NCBI RefSeq assembly: GCF_000485595.1
Contig: NW_014577964.1
Location: 63,238 to 109,085 of the forward strand
Source of the DNA: Priapulus caudatus
Taxonomy: Eukaryota > Priapulida > Priapulimorpha > Priapulimorphida > Priapulidae
Reading direction: 5' to 3'
DNA: 45,848 bases
The position numbers were made by a program, and so were the translations under genes. The notes below the pieces were generated by a model. It had not been told where the DNA came from, ran no database searches, and saw nothing but the letters and a program-made list of their open reading frames with translations. Below, in pieces: positions 34,631 through 44,835 of this stretch (the first letter of the stretch is position 1; every line of letters starts with the position of its first letter).

Positions 34631-34654
34631 TCGTAGATGCATAAAGAATAGATT

Positions 34655-35278
34655 AGATAGATGGATGGATGGATGATGAATGGAATGGATGGATCGATGG
34701 ATGGATGGATGGTGGATGGATGGCAATGGATGATGGATTGGATGGATGGATGGATTGGATGGATGGTATGGAGGATGATGGTATGATGGATGGATGGAAT
34801 GGATGGATGGATGATGGATGGATGGATGGATTGGATGGATGGATGGATGGATGGATGGGATGGATGGATGGATGGATGATGGATGGATGGATGGATGGAT
34901 GGGTTTTGGTGGGTGGTTGGGTTGTGTAGGTAGGTCGTAGGTCGGTAGGTCGGTAGGTCGGTAAATCGGTAAGTCGGTAAGTCGGTAAGTCGGTAAGTCG
35001 GTAAGTAGGTATGTAGGTATGTAGGTATGTAAGGTAAGTAGGTGTGTAAGGTTTTGGTAAAGTAGGTATGTAGGTCGGTAAGTAGGTGTGTAGGTGGGGT
35101 ACGTGGATAGGTATATAGATGAATAGATAGATACATACATACATGACTACATGATATCTGTTACATGATACGCGATACATGATACATGATACATGATCAC
35201 ATGGTAGATAGATGATAAAGAATTAGCTAGTTAGATAGATAGATAGATAGATTAGATAGCTAGATAGCTAAGATAGAT

Positions 35279-35316
<38 letters not shown>

Positions 35317-35355
35317 TGATAGAATAGAATAGATGATAGATAGATAGATAGAATG
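34655..35355. repeat. GGAT, GGTA/GGTC and GATA repeat series
   Basis: Tracts are (GGAT) 34655-34915, a GGTCGGTA/GGTATGTA series 34920-35110, a GATACATG-rich stretch 35140-35215 and (GATA) 35225-35355. They mirror 24263-25020. Confidence 0.95.
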
Positions 35356-35364
35356 GAAATGTGG

Positions 35365-35590
35365 CCGTGGTTGTGGTGGGTTTGTGTGTGTGTGCGTGCG
35401 TGCGTGCCGTGGCGTGGCGTGCGTGCTGCGTGACGTGTGTGTGTGTGTGTGTGGTGTGTGTGCTGTGTGTGTGTGTGTGTGTTGTGTGTGTGTGTGTGTG
35501 TGTTGAGTGTGAGTGTGAGTGTGAGTGTGCAGTGTGAGTGTGTGGTGTGTGTGTTTGTGTGCGCTGTGGCGGTGTACGTGGTGTGTGCGA
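35365..35590. repeat. GT-rich repeat
   Basis: GTGTGT runs with GC and GA interruptions mirror the CA tract at 24003-24262. Confidence 0.95.
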
Positions 35591-36734
35591 CAGTTCATTA
35601 ATAGCGGCGTATGCTTTACTGTGGCGTGTGGGTCGTTGGCTGGCCGGTGCCAATGCCATGGTCATGCCGTTCTGTTTTTAGCTCATTCTGACATATCGCT
35701 TGTAGAATCGGCATGATCGTCCCGTGCGTGCGTCCGTCCGTGCGTCTTTACCCGCTCGACGTACGGTCACGATTATTCGGGACGTTGGGGGGGATCGTCA
35801 AAAAGCGAGTTGGATGTCGAAGCCTGGGGGTCAAAAGGTCCAAAGCTCAAGAGTGTAACAGAAGGGGAAGCATTCCTCTTACTTAAAGGTATAGGGAGGA
35901 AATGCAGAATTGCGGCAAAATCTAAACGCTGCGACCTAAGCTCGTGATAGTCGGTGTATAGCATCATGGTAGGAAAAGCCATCACTGTGCGAAAATGGAG
36001 GCTGCACAGGTCAACGGTCAATGGGGCACAGGAAGATTTTAGACATTTTCTGAGGACATGGCTGACGGAGGCGATTGAAAAAACTTTTGTTTCAGCGGCT
36101 GACCTAGGCATTTTTATGTGCTTTATTGAAAGGACATGAATGTACATTTCTGTGACATGTGAAGAGTAAATGTCGATAACGCTTCTTGACCTCAAGAGAA
36201 GGGTTAAACATGGATTTTGTTGACTGTTAACAAAGAGCTGAACTGGCTTGTTGCTATTGTGGATGTGAGCGCTACAGTGCACAGTTCAATTGCAAAGGCA
36301 ATGCTTCGATTGAACAGTTTAACCTCTTAAAGTTCACTACTTGATTCTCTAAGGCAGTCTGTTATTAGCAACTTGAGTAGCATCCTCCTGTAATAGCAGA
36401 CTAGGTTGAACCCTGAATGCTCGTGTGTGTTACGGGCAAAAACATGGGGGCAGCCATTACGCATGCATGGGGGTGAAACTGGCACGTATTCTAACCATAG
36501 GCTTATTGCCCTAGCAACCTGCAATGCACAGGTCTGATGCGACAATCTCGCCTGCCTGAATATACTATGGATTTTCAGCAACTCATGGAGTGAGGTTATC
36601 ACGCACGAAAGAGGTGATGCCATCTCTTTTGATTATTTGATGACACTTGCCACGCGGCCATTCTCGCGGGCAAGCTGCTTTTGCTATTAAGCCCTTCACC
36701 CGCCCCCTCCCCTCACTCTCCCCACCACCCACCA
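35591..36734. other. Outer unique part of the IR-2 right arm, no gene called
   Basis: This pairs with 22690-23990. A 169-codon minus-strand frame (35773-36282) is open here but not in the left arm, and it has no recognisable domain. It is probably chance. Confidence 0.45.
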
Positions 36735-36971
36735 CTACGCTCGACGCTTGACGCATATTCCATGATACACATGTTAATATAGCGAATGTCATGTAAGTTA
36801 CACAGCTGTAATCTTTATTACGTACCTACTCTGGTATAGCAAAGCCTAGCTTCATAGATTTTAGATGCTGGTGATTAGTAGCTTCCTAGATTATCCTGCT
36901 GACGCGAACGCTCCTGCGTCGTATGGAAGGGTGCTCTTCATTTGTTTGGCCAGTGAGTTTAGATCGAACTA

Positions 36972-37878
36972 CTAAGTCGCGCCTATAATTACAGAGAGTT
37001 GCGCGCCAACTTCAGGGAATTTGTGACTCCATGTTGTTTCCACAAATGTATCAACCACCGCTGCGCTTAAGTAGGGCAGCGCTGTAGTGGATACGCTGTA
37101 CAATGGTCGCGTAAGTCAATTAACTTAAGACTTTGGTCGCGTAGTAATTGAATCGATGCGCTTCAATAAACCTCAAAAATTACAGGAGCATTATAGCGTA
37201 AGACATGTGTCTATGTGTGTAGCTAGATTTCATAAGAAATTGCTAACTCACATATCTGTCGCGCCATATGATAGGTTTAATTTGTACACTTTCAATAACC
37301 GCCAATGCCGCTGCCGTATATATTAGCCTGCTGCGATACGCGCGTAGACACTTGCTAAATTAACTTAAACCAATCGCCGCTTCAATTAAACTCAAGAATC
37401 ACAGAGATCATGAGATACACATGTGTTTATATGTATCTAGATTTCTAGCAAAAGTAACTCAATCGTTCAGCGCCTGATAAGTTAATTGTAACACTTTCTT
37501 AGTGTAAACACAGCAGCCTAGTCACTTTGGAAAATAATGACAACGTAATTCACAAAGATAAATGCGGTTCCACTTCTCCCTCGCTCGCAGCTGTAATATT
37601 TGGTTTTGCCAGCTCTATAAATCTAGTTACCACATAGGACACATTCTTAGCTATAATCCGTCCTCTGTAAAGTCATGAGTTTGTATTGAAGCACGATTAG
37701 TTCTAAATTAATTACTATGGACCACGCATTGTACAGCGTATCCGACTTACACGAGCGCGTGCCTACTTAAGCGGGGCAGCGTGTTGATCCATTTTGGAAA
37801 ATACATGCCTAGGCAGCGATCACGTTGACCGATTTTTCCGATCGTCATGCGCGCAACTCTCGCGTATATAGGACTCTA
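36972..37878. mobile_element. ~0.9-kb fold-back insertion in copy B
   Basis: Copy A reads continuously across this point (GAGTTTAGCATCCGAACACC at about 30351), whereas copy B carries about 900 extra bases. The ends are long imperfect inverted repeats of roughly 170 bp. They include the perfect 13-mer GAGAGTTGCGCGC (36994-37006, complement at 37849-37861) and GATACGCTGTACAATG (37089-37104, complement near 37730-37745). The interior has two copies of an ATGTGT-containing repeat (37170-37290 and 37380-37510), related to the left-arm flank at 21430-21760. No transposase frame is present. A fold-back or MITE-type element is likely. No clean target duplication could be assigned. Confidence 0.65.
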
Positions 37879-38558
37879 ACCGAACACCCTGCCGTGCAGT
37901 GTGAGCCGTGTCGCTCTGCGGCACTTGTAGACACTATTGTCAAATTCCCCTCGGTACGTGGATATGCCTCACGGCCCGCTTGATTCTACGAACTTGTGCT
38001 AAGCGCACGCTCGTAGTTACACTTGTCTTCTCATATTTCTTTATCATTACTCATCTTTCATAGCCGATATTGCTTTTCCTCGCTCACTTCGTTCTCGTGA
38101 TCAGTGCCAGCTGCTGCAGGCTGTAATAAGCGAGTTCGTATAGTCTGCACTCCTGATAGTATCGCACGGCTATATACGGTTTCGTCACATGAAGGTTTGA
38201 ATGCACGCGTATGTTACCTGATCGTTTTCGGCCTGCGATGCTGCGCAGTTTTAATGGGCCATGCGCAGTGTTTGCATTTTTTTTGTAGGTTTGACGGTAC
38301 ACGCGCGGTTTTAGCATTTTATCTTCTAAAGTTGCATAGACGATGTTAGCAGTGCTTGCATCTTTGGCTGTGCATGCACGGTTTTCAGAATGTTTTTTCT
38401 ATAAAATTGCATACACGATGTTAGCGGTTCATGCATCTTTGGCGGTGCATGTACGTTTTAGCAGTTTGTTCTTCGATGTTTGACGCGTGGCGCGCACGCT
38501 TTTAGCAGCTTGCTCACAGATTTCTGACGTGTTCGCCTGTGTTTTTCTCGTTGCGCAG

Positions 38559-38725
38559 GTGCCGAGGTGGGCATCAGTACGTCGCGCATCCACTGGCGCG
38601 CGGGCCCGTCGGCGTCGAGGGACTGCTTGACGACCAAGTGGGTGCTGCGGCTTCCGGCAACGCCGTCACCGACTTCAACGACTACGGCCTAAGTACACAC
38701 ACGAGGCGATGCGCTTGACGACTGA
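38559..38725 (+). pseudogene. Duplicate P5CS terminal exon, frame disrupted
   Basis: This is the same exon as 31028-31194 with the same acceptor (TTGCGCAG) and total length of 167 bases. It differs by about five indels: plus two near 38591, plus one near 38626, minus one near 38650, minus one near 38693 and minus one near 38712. They sum to zero, but most of the exon is out of frame. A decayed duplicate is one reading. Since the flanking intron shows the same one-base indel pattern, uncorrected sequencing error or a false duplicate of copy A is equally plausible. Confidence 0.8.
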
Positions 38726-38860
38726 TAGGGTTTCCTGGCCTCACGTCTGTGCGCGGCGGAAAGGCGGATTTGAGCAGTCGCAAGCTGACGGGCCTCCTTG
38801 CTCGACTTCATGCGTTCTATATATCCATATATTCTATAGTAAAAATTATTATTCAGTCAT

Positions 38861-40140
38861 CCCCTACTCTCCCTTTGTCTGACTGACTGTACGTGTGATG
38901 TATAGTTATATACAGTGTTATATGCTAAGTATGTATGTATATATATGATACAGGCCATTAAACATATATATATACATGCATATATACATATATATATATA
39001 TACATGCATATATACATATATATATATATACATTATATTTATGTACATGTGCGTATATTTATGTGTGTACGACTGGTTTATAGATCGATGTTGAGTCGTA
39101 CATGCAAGTGCGCCAGTGGTGATAACATTTGATGCTTTGCTGGATGTGATGCAATAAGCCGGTTGAGTAGAGAGAGTGTATCAGCGCAATATTCCCGCGC
39201 TTTCACGCGGGAATTCGGGAGAGCGCAGACTAGGGACGCACGCGGTAAAGGGGACGGGATGGGGAGAGGATGGGAGGGAAAAGGAATGAGAGGAAAGGGG
39301 AGAGGAGGGGTGAAGGGAGGTGTTAGGGGTTGGGAAGGTCGCGGTTTTTAGATCGCGAAATATTTGTTTTAATTATCTAACGGACGTCACCAGGGTAGCG
39401 ACGTTATCCTCGGACTGCGAGGGTCTGTAGTTTCACGACACACTGATCCATTTCACATGTCTCGCATGAACAACAGTAGAATAGAACGCAGAACTACAGA
39501 AAACCAAAAGCGTTAGAGACGCGCAGCACAATGTTCATTTGCACGACCACTTTGTATAGCACGTAAATGTGTGCCCATCTGTTCACGTTATTATCCGTAC
39601 GTGATCTTAGAGCGTGCGTTACGCATGCGTACAGGAGACCGACTGTGTGTCGTGATGCCTAAGCACCGTACTTACTGTCGTCGTATGCTGCGCTTACCTC
39701 CGCTGAATATGGAAAGCCGCGTTCTTATTTATTGCCTATATTCCTTGCTTTCCTTCTTCTTCTGCGAGCCCTGGATCTGGGCATTATCAAATTAAGCCGG
39801 TGTTCTGCACAGTCGATCGCCGTCTGGCCTCCCTCGGCTGGTGTGCACTTTCTCTGGAGTGGGCATTCCATTAAATGTGCCATGGTTTGTGGAGCGCTTC
39901 ATTCGCTTCTATCGCATCGCACTCCCCCCCCCCCTTCATCGTAACTCCGCGTTTTCACGTATCATTCCGTCATCTTGGGTGGAGCGTGCTGGGAAGCGTA
40001 GTATAAACACTAGAGGATGGATAGAATGATTATGCGCTGAGACGGTAGCGGAGAGACGTATACGATATAGCTTTCAAGATCCTGCTTGAATGAGGGTTCT
40101 CCCAGTACCGAGTTATCGTTGATAATGACAAACACAAACT
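38861..40140. other. Intergenic stretch with TATA/CATA microsatellite and G-rich run
   Basis: This holds a TATATACATGCATATA microsatellite (38930-39045) and a G/A-rich run (39245-39345). No frame of recognisable product is found in 39.35-40.14 kb. A run of Cs is at 39924-39935. Confidence 0.5.
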
Positions 40141-40154
40141 CTCGCACTCCCCTC

Positions 40155-40173
40155 CCCCTCTCTCTCTCGCTCG

Positions 40174-40236
<63 letters not shown>

Positions 40237-40315
40237 CTCTTTCTCTCCATCTCATTATCTCTATTTCGGTCTCCATCTCCATCTCTATCTATCTATCTAT
40301 CTATCTATCTGTTTA
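40155..40315. repeat. (CT)n and (CTAT)n microsatellites
   Basis: CT runs at 40155-40245 are followed by CTAT units at 40285-40312. Confidence 0.95.
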
Positions 40316-40397
40316 TCTATCCATGATCTCTATCTCTCGCTTTGTCGTTTTTTTGTTGTTGAAACAAATCCTTGCGTTTTAGATGTTTGTCGTACTT

Positions 40398-40493
40398 ACG
40401 AAGGAAGTCGTCGGCGACAGATGCTTGTCGTCGCATGGCACACCTGGCCGCGGCTTGAGGCGAGTATCGGGAAATCAGGGGAGGCGCCCTCAT
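40398..40493 (-). CDS. Candidate first coding exon of a minus-strand gene (weak)
   Basis: On the minus strand, an ATG (40491-40493) opens a short frame, MRAPPLISRYSPQAAARCAM then RRQASVADDFL. It runs into GTAAGTA at 40391-40397, a near-perfect splice-donor sequence. The peptide is rich in Arg, Ala and Ser with no acidic residue for the first 27 positions, as in mitochondrial targeting sequences. Directly upstream on that strand lies the CpG-rich region 40570-40930, where a promoter could sit. The downstream exon would have to lie below 40.1 kb and was not found. The product is unknown. Confidence 0.25.
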
Positions 40494-40594
40494 GTGGACA
40501 CGGCACGTCGTGGGCACGGAGCGCAACTCGTCGCGATCCTGCGAACCATTCTTCTCATCGTTCGCCCGGTCCAGAAAGAAAAGTCGCCGCAGCG

Positions 40595-40930
40595 GCCGGT
40601 GATAGCGGGGGGGGCGGCGGCGGCGTAGCGCGGCGGCGCGGTGATGCGCGGCGGGGGCGGCGGCCGGTGGCGCCGGGCGGTAGCGGCGGAGTGGCGGCGG
40701 CGGCGGTCGATAGCGGCGGGGGGCGGCTGGGCGGTGCGGTGGCGGCCGGGCGGTAAGCGGCGGATGGTGGCTGGCGCGGCGGCGTGGCGTGGTAGCGGCG
40801 GCCGGCGCGGTAGGGTGCGGCGGGCGGGCGGTGGTCAGAGGCGGTCGGCGGGTGGCCGGTGGTAGCGGCGGCGGCGGTGGCGGTGGTAGCGGCGGCGGCG
40901 TGCGCGTGGCGGCGGGGCCGGCCGTGGCCG
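40595..40930. repeat. GGC/CGG-rich CpG island-like tract
   Basis: This is dense GGC, CGG and GGT repetition with many CpGs over about 330 bases. It may be a CpG-island promoter or simply a trinucleotide repeat. Gly/Arg/Ala frames are by-products. Confidence 0.8.
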
Positions 40931-41510
40931 GGAAGTGCAGATTTCTTTATCGATTCGAGTGAAGCATAGGGTGGATGAGGTGTGGGCGGGTAGTTGCACC
41001 GAGGTATACCGTTGAACCTGACGATGAGCCTGGCAGTTGTTCGCGCGAAAGGGTGCGTGTGACTGGCCAGGCATGATTGCCGTGGTTTAATACCGCGCGT
41101 GTCTTAGAAGCCGACGGGTGGCGTGATGTAATGTGCTAGTGAGTCCAGAGAAAGAAAAAAATAAGCGCGTAGAGATGAGAGAGATACGAGAGAAGGAGCA
41201 GCAGAGGTGTGAGAGAGAGACCGTGAGAGTGTGTGGCATGGTGTGTGTGCGTGCAGTGACTGGCGTGTCCACGCGTTTTTTCATACGTCGCCCCGTATTA
41301 ATTTGTCGTCGCGCTTAATTTTACTCTTCGGCTTCACATCCGCACGCTTCACGCGATACACATCGACGTGGCGACGATGCCGACGGCGCTATAATTTCCC
41401 CATCTCAAGGGACATATCATATCATCCACAATCATCCCATCGCCGAACGTGTTTACCGAGATTTTATTAGTATCGGTCGCGCGCCCGGGCTGCGCTCGGT
41501 GAACGAAGGC
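40931..41510. other. Unassigned stretch, no gene seen
   Basis: Mixed sequence with a short purine-rich run at 41150-41225. No conserved motif was recognised. Confidence 0.45.
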
Positions 41511-41534
41511 TGGTGCTGAACGATTGGTCCTGCT

Positions 41535-42055
41535 GTAGGCTGCAGCTGTGGCTGTGTTGCTGCTACTGCTGCTGCTGCTGCTGCTGGTTTGTGCTATATG
41601 CTAGCTCTGCTGCTGCTTGCTGTGCTGCGCGCGCGCTGTGGCTGTTGCTGCTACTGCTGCTGTGCTGCCTGTCTTGCTTGCTACTACTGCTGTGCTGCTT
41701 GACTGCTGCGCGGCGCGGCTACTGCGTTGTCTATTGCGCTTCTGGGCTGTTGCTGTGCGGTCGCGGCGGCGGCGGCGGCTACTGCTGGGCGGCGGGCGCC
41801 GGCGGCTGCTGCTGCTGCTGCTGTGGCTATGCTGCCTATTGCTGTGTGTTGCTGCGCGCGGCGGGCTACTGCCCTGCTTTGCTGTGTACTGCTTGCCTGC
41901 TGGCGGCGGCGGCGCTGCTGCTGCTGGCTGCTGTGGCTGTTAGCGCTGCTGGCTGGCTGCTGCTGCTGCTGCTGGCTTCCGCTGCTGCTGCTGCTGCTGT
42001 GGCTGCTGCTACTGCTGTGGCTGCTGCTGCTGCTGTTGTCGTTCGTGCCTATCTA
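41535..42055. repeat. Long (CTG/GCT)n trinucleotide tract
   Basis: About 520 bases are dominated by CTG/GCT triplets with GCC, GCG and TGT interruptions. Leu, Ala and Cys open frames run for over 200 codons on the plus strand, and Gln/Ser on minus. Composition explains them, and no start, domain or splice context supports a protein. Confidence 0.9.
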
Positions 42056-42254
42056 CAGGTAGCGCCTGCCTGTGTGTGGGTGATGGGGTGGGGGCAGCAA
42101 GCAGCACATTACTGCGGCAGCCGCTGTGCCAATTGGCGCGCCTGCGTGATAAATGGCGTCGTTTGATTGCCGCACTTGATTCCTGCAACGAGCGGCAATC
42201 TGAGCTGCTGGCCAGCGAGCGCGGCACGGCGGCGGTGCGGCGAGGGTGTAACCA

Positions 42255-42440
42255 TTACCTCGACACACGCGCGCGCGCACATACACACGCGCATACACGC
42301 GCACGCTCGCTCGCACGCACGCACGCTCGCACACGCACGCTCGCGTTCTCACGAACACACACACGCGCACACACGCACACGCACGTACACACGCACACAC
42401 GCACGCTAGCTCGCACACACGCACGCACACACGCACGTAA
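42255..42440. repeat. (CACG/CACA)n tract
   Basis: Alternating purine-pyrimidine repeats (ACACGCGC, CACGCACG, CACACA) run over about 185 bases. Long runs of this type can adopt Z-DNA. Confidence 0.9.
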
Positions 42441-42846
42441 AAAACGCGAAATCTATTTGGAATTCTATTTAGATCGGTCGTATTTTCAGCATCTTTTCTT
42501 CCCGACACAGCGGACGCGGCGCTGGTCATCCGAACGCAAATCCTATTTAGAAATCCATTTCAACGTGATTGTCGGGTGCGAGGATCCAAGCAGCGTGATA
42601 GGTGCGTGCGGATTTGCCTGTCACGGTGAATATGCGATTAAGTATCGTGGGAATTCGATTTTATTTTCGAGTTTCTATTTCTGTTGAAGCCTCCGTAAGT
42701 CGATTGGGACTGCTCGAGTTATTCCATACGGAATCAAGCGATGCTGCGTTAGCTGCTCCTCCCACACACCTGTGCTCTCATCGTGTTATTGCCCGCGCGT
42801 ACTTCAATGTAGTCCTGCAGTTGGTGTACTAACTGTAGGTATCAGT
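42441..42846. other. Unassigned stretch, no gene seen
   Basis: This is non-repetitive sequence with two similar short motifs, AATTCTATTTAGATCGG and AAATCCTATTTAGAAATCC (about 42460-42560). No product was recognised. Confidence 0.4.
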
Positions 42847-42944
42847 CACTTGGAGCGTATGTATACACGAAATGTATTTATATGTGCGTAAATACATATC
42901 GTGTTTATTTAGCATTGTTTTTTTTTATTGAGACGCTCCAAGTG
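42847..42944. mobile_element. ~98-bp hairpin element with 12-bp inverted ends
   Basis: CACTTGGAGCGT (42847-42858) and its complement ACGCTCCAAGTG (42933-42944) bound the element. A second inner inverted pair is ACGAAATGTATTTA with TAAATACATATCGT (about 42868-42903). The form is that of a small MITE, or of a structured element placed just upstream of the promoter-like cluster. No target duplication is clear. Confidence 0.45.
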
Positions 42945-42974
42945 CCTGTGGTAAGAATCGGCGAAGATACGCAT

Positions 42975-43030
42975 GCTCTGCGCATGCGAGTGATGTCACC
43001 AGCCGACCAGCGGCGTCCATTTTGAATTCG
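42975..43030. promoter_or_regulatory. Promoter-like cluster: NRF1, CRE/ATF and YY1-type sites
   Basis: TGCGCATGCGAG (42979-42990) matches the NRF1 palindrome YGCGCAYGCGCR in all but one position. TGATGTCA (42991-42998) is a CRE/ATF-like site. GTCCATTTTG (43015-43024) is a YY1-type site in reverse. These three sites crowd near the start of housekeeping genes in animals. Downstream on plus is a GC-rich stretch to about 43175 with no long frame, compatible with a non-coding first exon. On minus, the YY1-like site also forms a good ATG context (TTCAAAATGGAC at 43022-43011) with 31 open codons. The orientation is undecided. Confidence 0.4.
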
Positions 43031-43837
43031 GTTTTCGACGTCGTTGATTTTCGACTCTCGCGTGAATTATTTTGAACAACAGCAGAATGAAGTCGTTGTC
43101 GGCTTTGATTTTGTGACCCGGCGCGCGGCGCGCAATTAGACGCTACACGCTGCAGACGACCGACGATCGCGCGAGGTGATATGATTGAGCAAATTAGCGA
43201 GAGATGTTAGGGTAATTCGATCGAATGTTGACTAATCGCACGGCCGCGCTGTTGATGATTCGATCGCAGCCATTCACGGCGTGTCTTCTTCAGGGGATGT
43301 CGCCTACGATACCACTTACCGCGGCAGGGATTGCGAGCGCGCGCGCTCACTATAGTTAGCCCCCTATCTGCATCCCCAGTCCCCACCCGTGCGTGCTTCT
43401 TGACGACTGAGCTAAACGTAGGTTGTGAGGAAGTCGTGTGATGCGTTTTGCCACGCGGTCAAAAAAAAAAGAGTTAAAAAACGTGATCCTGTGCGTGCGT
43501 GCGTGCGCGCTTGCGTTTCGCGCAGGTGCCGGCATCGCATTTACTTTATATTTCTGAAGTATAATCCGATTGAGTATCTGATTAGAAAGCCGCCTGCTTT
43601 CGCCATTAATTGGATTTCGCGAAGAGTTTTTCGTACGTCGGTGCGTCGTGAACGCGTCGTGACATCCGCGCCGCTGCGGCATGGTATACAACCCCCCTAT
43701 GATAAACTTCTCCATCTGCATTGCGCATGGGCAATAGAGGTCTACGAGTCACAGTTAGGACGCAACATGCTAGACATGGCCGTGCGCGACGTAGTAGAGG
43801 TGGGGGGGGGGAATTTACCACTGGGTGTGTATATCAT
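43031..43837. other. Unassigned stretch downstream of the promoter-like cluster
   Basis: This is mixed composition with a GTGC run (43490-43510) and an acceptor-like CGTTTCGCGCAG at 43513-43524. The frame behind it closes after about nine codons. No exon is called. Confidence 0.4.
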
Positions 43838-43884
43838 CAGGAGCGTATAATGACAAATTTGTCATCATAATATCCTCGCTCCTG
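43838..43884. mobile_element. 47-bp hAT-like MITE, relative of 30112-30145
   Basis: The ends are CAGGAGCG and CGCTCCTG, with an inner palindrome ATGACAAATTTGTCAT. The flanks ATATCAT (43831-43837) and ATATCAT (43885-43891) repeat directly and resemble the ATAACAT flanks of the 34-bp copy. No transposase is present. Confidence 0.65.
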
Positions 43885-43891
43885 ATATCAT

Positions 43892-44835
43892 GCTGCGCCA
43901 GCTGTGTACGTGCAGCCGCCGTCAGTAAGCCGCAGTATATAAGCCGCCGTATGTTAGTGACAAGGCACTCGCATGTGGATGACATAGCAAGCTGCTGCCG
44001 CGTGCATGTAGAGAGGGAACGGAGGAAGGTGGACGTGGTGTGTGCGGCTGACGTTGTTGCTTCGTCTCGTGTTGTTTTTCTCGGTCGGGTTTTCTTGTCA
44101 GAAACATCGCAGGCAGTTATCACTATCATGACTCTAAAATGTCATACGTACGTCACAGTGTCGTGCAGGGCAAGCGTCATATAGTTTCAGATTTGTGCTA
44201 GTCAGCTACTATTATTACTATAATGACGGTATCGAATAGACATGACTATTTGCGGTGATTCTGACAACGAGGCGCCGAAAATCAGGCTGCGTCGAGGCAG
44301 CACGTGTTGGCCAATTTCTGTCAAGCGGGGATGACGTGAAGAGATCGGTTGCAATTACCATGTTTCCTGGGGGGTTTATACTGACGTTGGCAGACATTTG
44401 CAGTCGCAGGAAATGTGATATCGTGTTCGAAAAGTGGCCATCAAAGTGCATTCCTCTTATTATAGCCTTTCCGTTACAAAACGCAAAAGATGCTTGTTGT
44501 AAACAGTGTCACAATCAGTGTGTCTATAGTTGTTTGCTATACAAAATAGAAATCTGTAGGAGGGATGGAGAACGCTTATCGTAGTGACACCAGCCTCGTT
44601 AAATGGCAGTTACATCTGGCAATATCAGTCGTACAGTTTGGTGAATGTCAATTGTGTTTTTTATAAACGTTATTTTAACGTTTGGAAGGTTGTCCTGACG
44701 AGTATGGAAATCGGTGCATGGGATAAGTGGTTCTTTGTGAATCTTATTTTAGAGAAACGGTTACCAAATATAAAACCAAACGTTTTAAGTATCATCTCAC
44801 TTTATTTTTTAGGTTGAAATTTTCTGTGATTAAGT
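43892..44835. other. Unassigned stretch, no gene called
   Basis: A 109-codon plus-strand frame (44255-44584) and a 77-codon frame (44584-44817) exist without recognisable domains. Their base composition does not differ from the surroundings. Confidence 0.4.

Larger units (their letters stand above)
31650..37870. repeat. Right arm of large inverted repeat IR-2
   Basis: This is the reverse-complement partner of 21560-28440. It contains, in mirrored order, the solo LTR, about 0.9 kb of unique sequence, the AT, CT, GATA, GGAT, GGTA and GT repeats, and the stretch 35600-36740. It then continues into the first part of P5CS block copy B and the fold-back insertion. No conserved gene is found inside it. 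Confidence 0.85.
36735..38860 (+). repeat. P5CS block, copy B (with insertion)
   Basis: This is a direct repeat of copy A, interrupted by the fold-back insertion at 36972-37878. Matching resumes at CCGAACACC (37879) and continues through the intron repeats, exon and early 3' UTR to about 38860. Differences from copy A are mainly single-base indels. Confidence 0.9.

Noticed and set aside
35773-36282. 169-codon minus-strand frame as a gene
   Set aside because: The homologous stretch of the left IR-2 arm is not open, and no domain is recognisable.
41513-42166. 217-codon Cys/Leu/Ala-rich frame
   Set aside because: It comes from the CTG/GCT repeat. No signal peptide-like start or spacing of cysteines suggests a real secreted peptide.
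43513-43555. Second P5CS-like exon after CGCGCAGGTGCCGG
   Set aside because: The acceptor looks similar, but the frame closes after about nine codons and shares only the GTGCCG start with the true exon.
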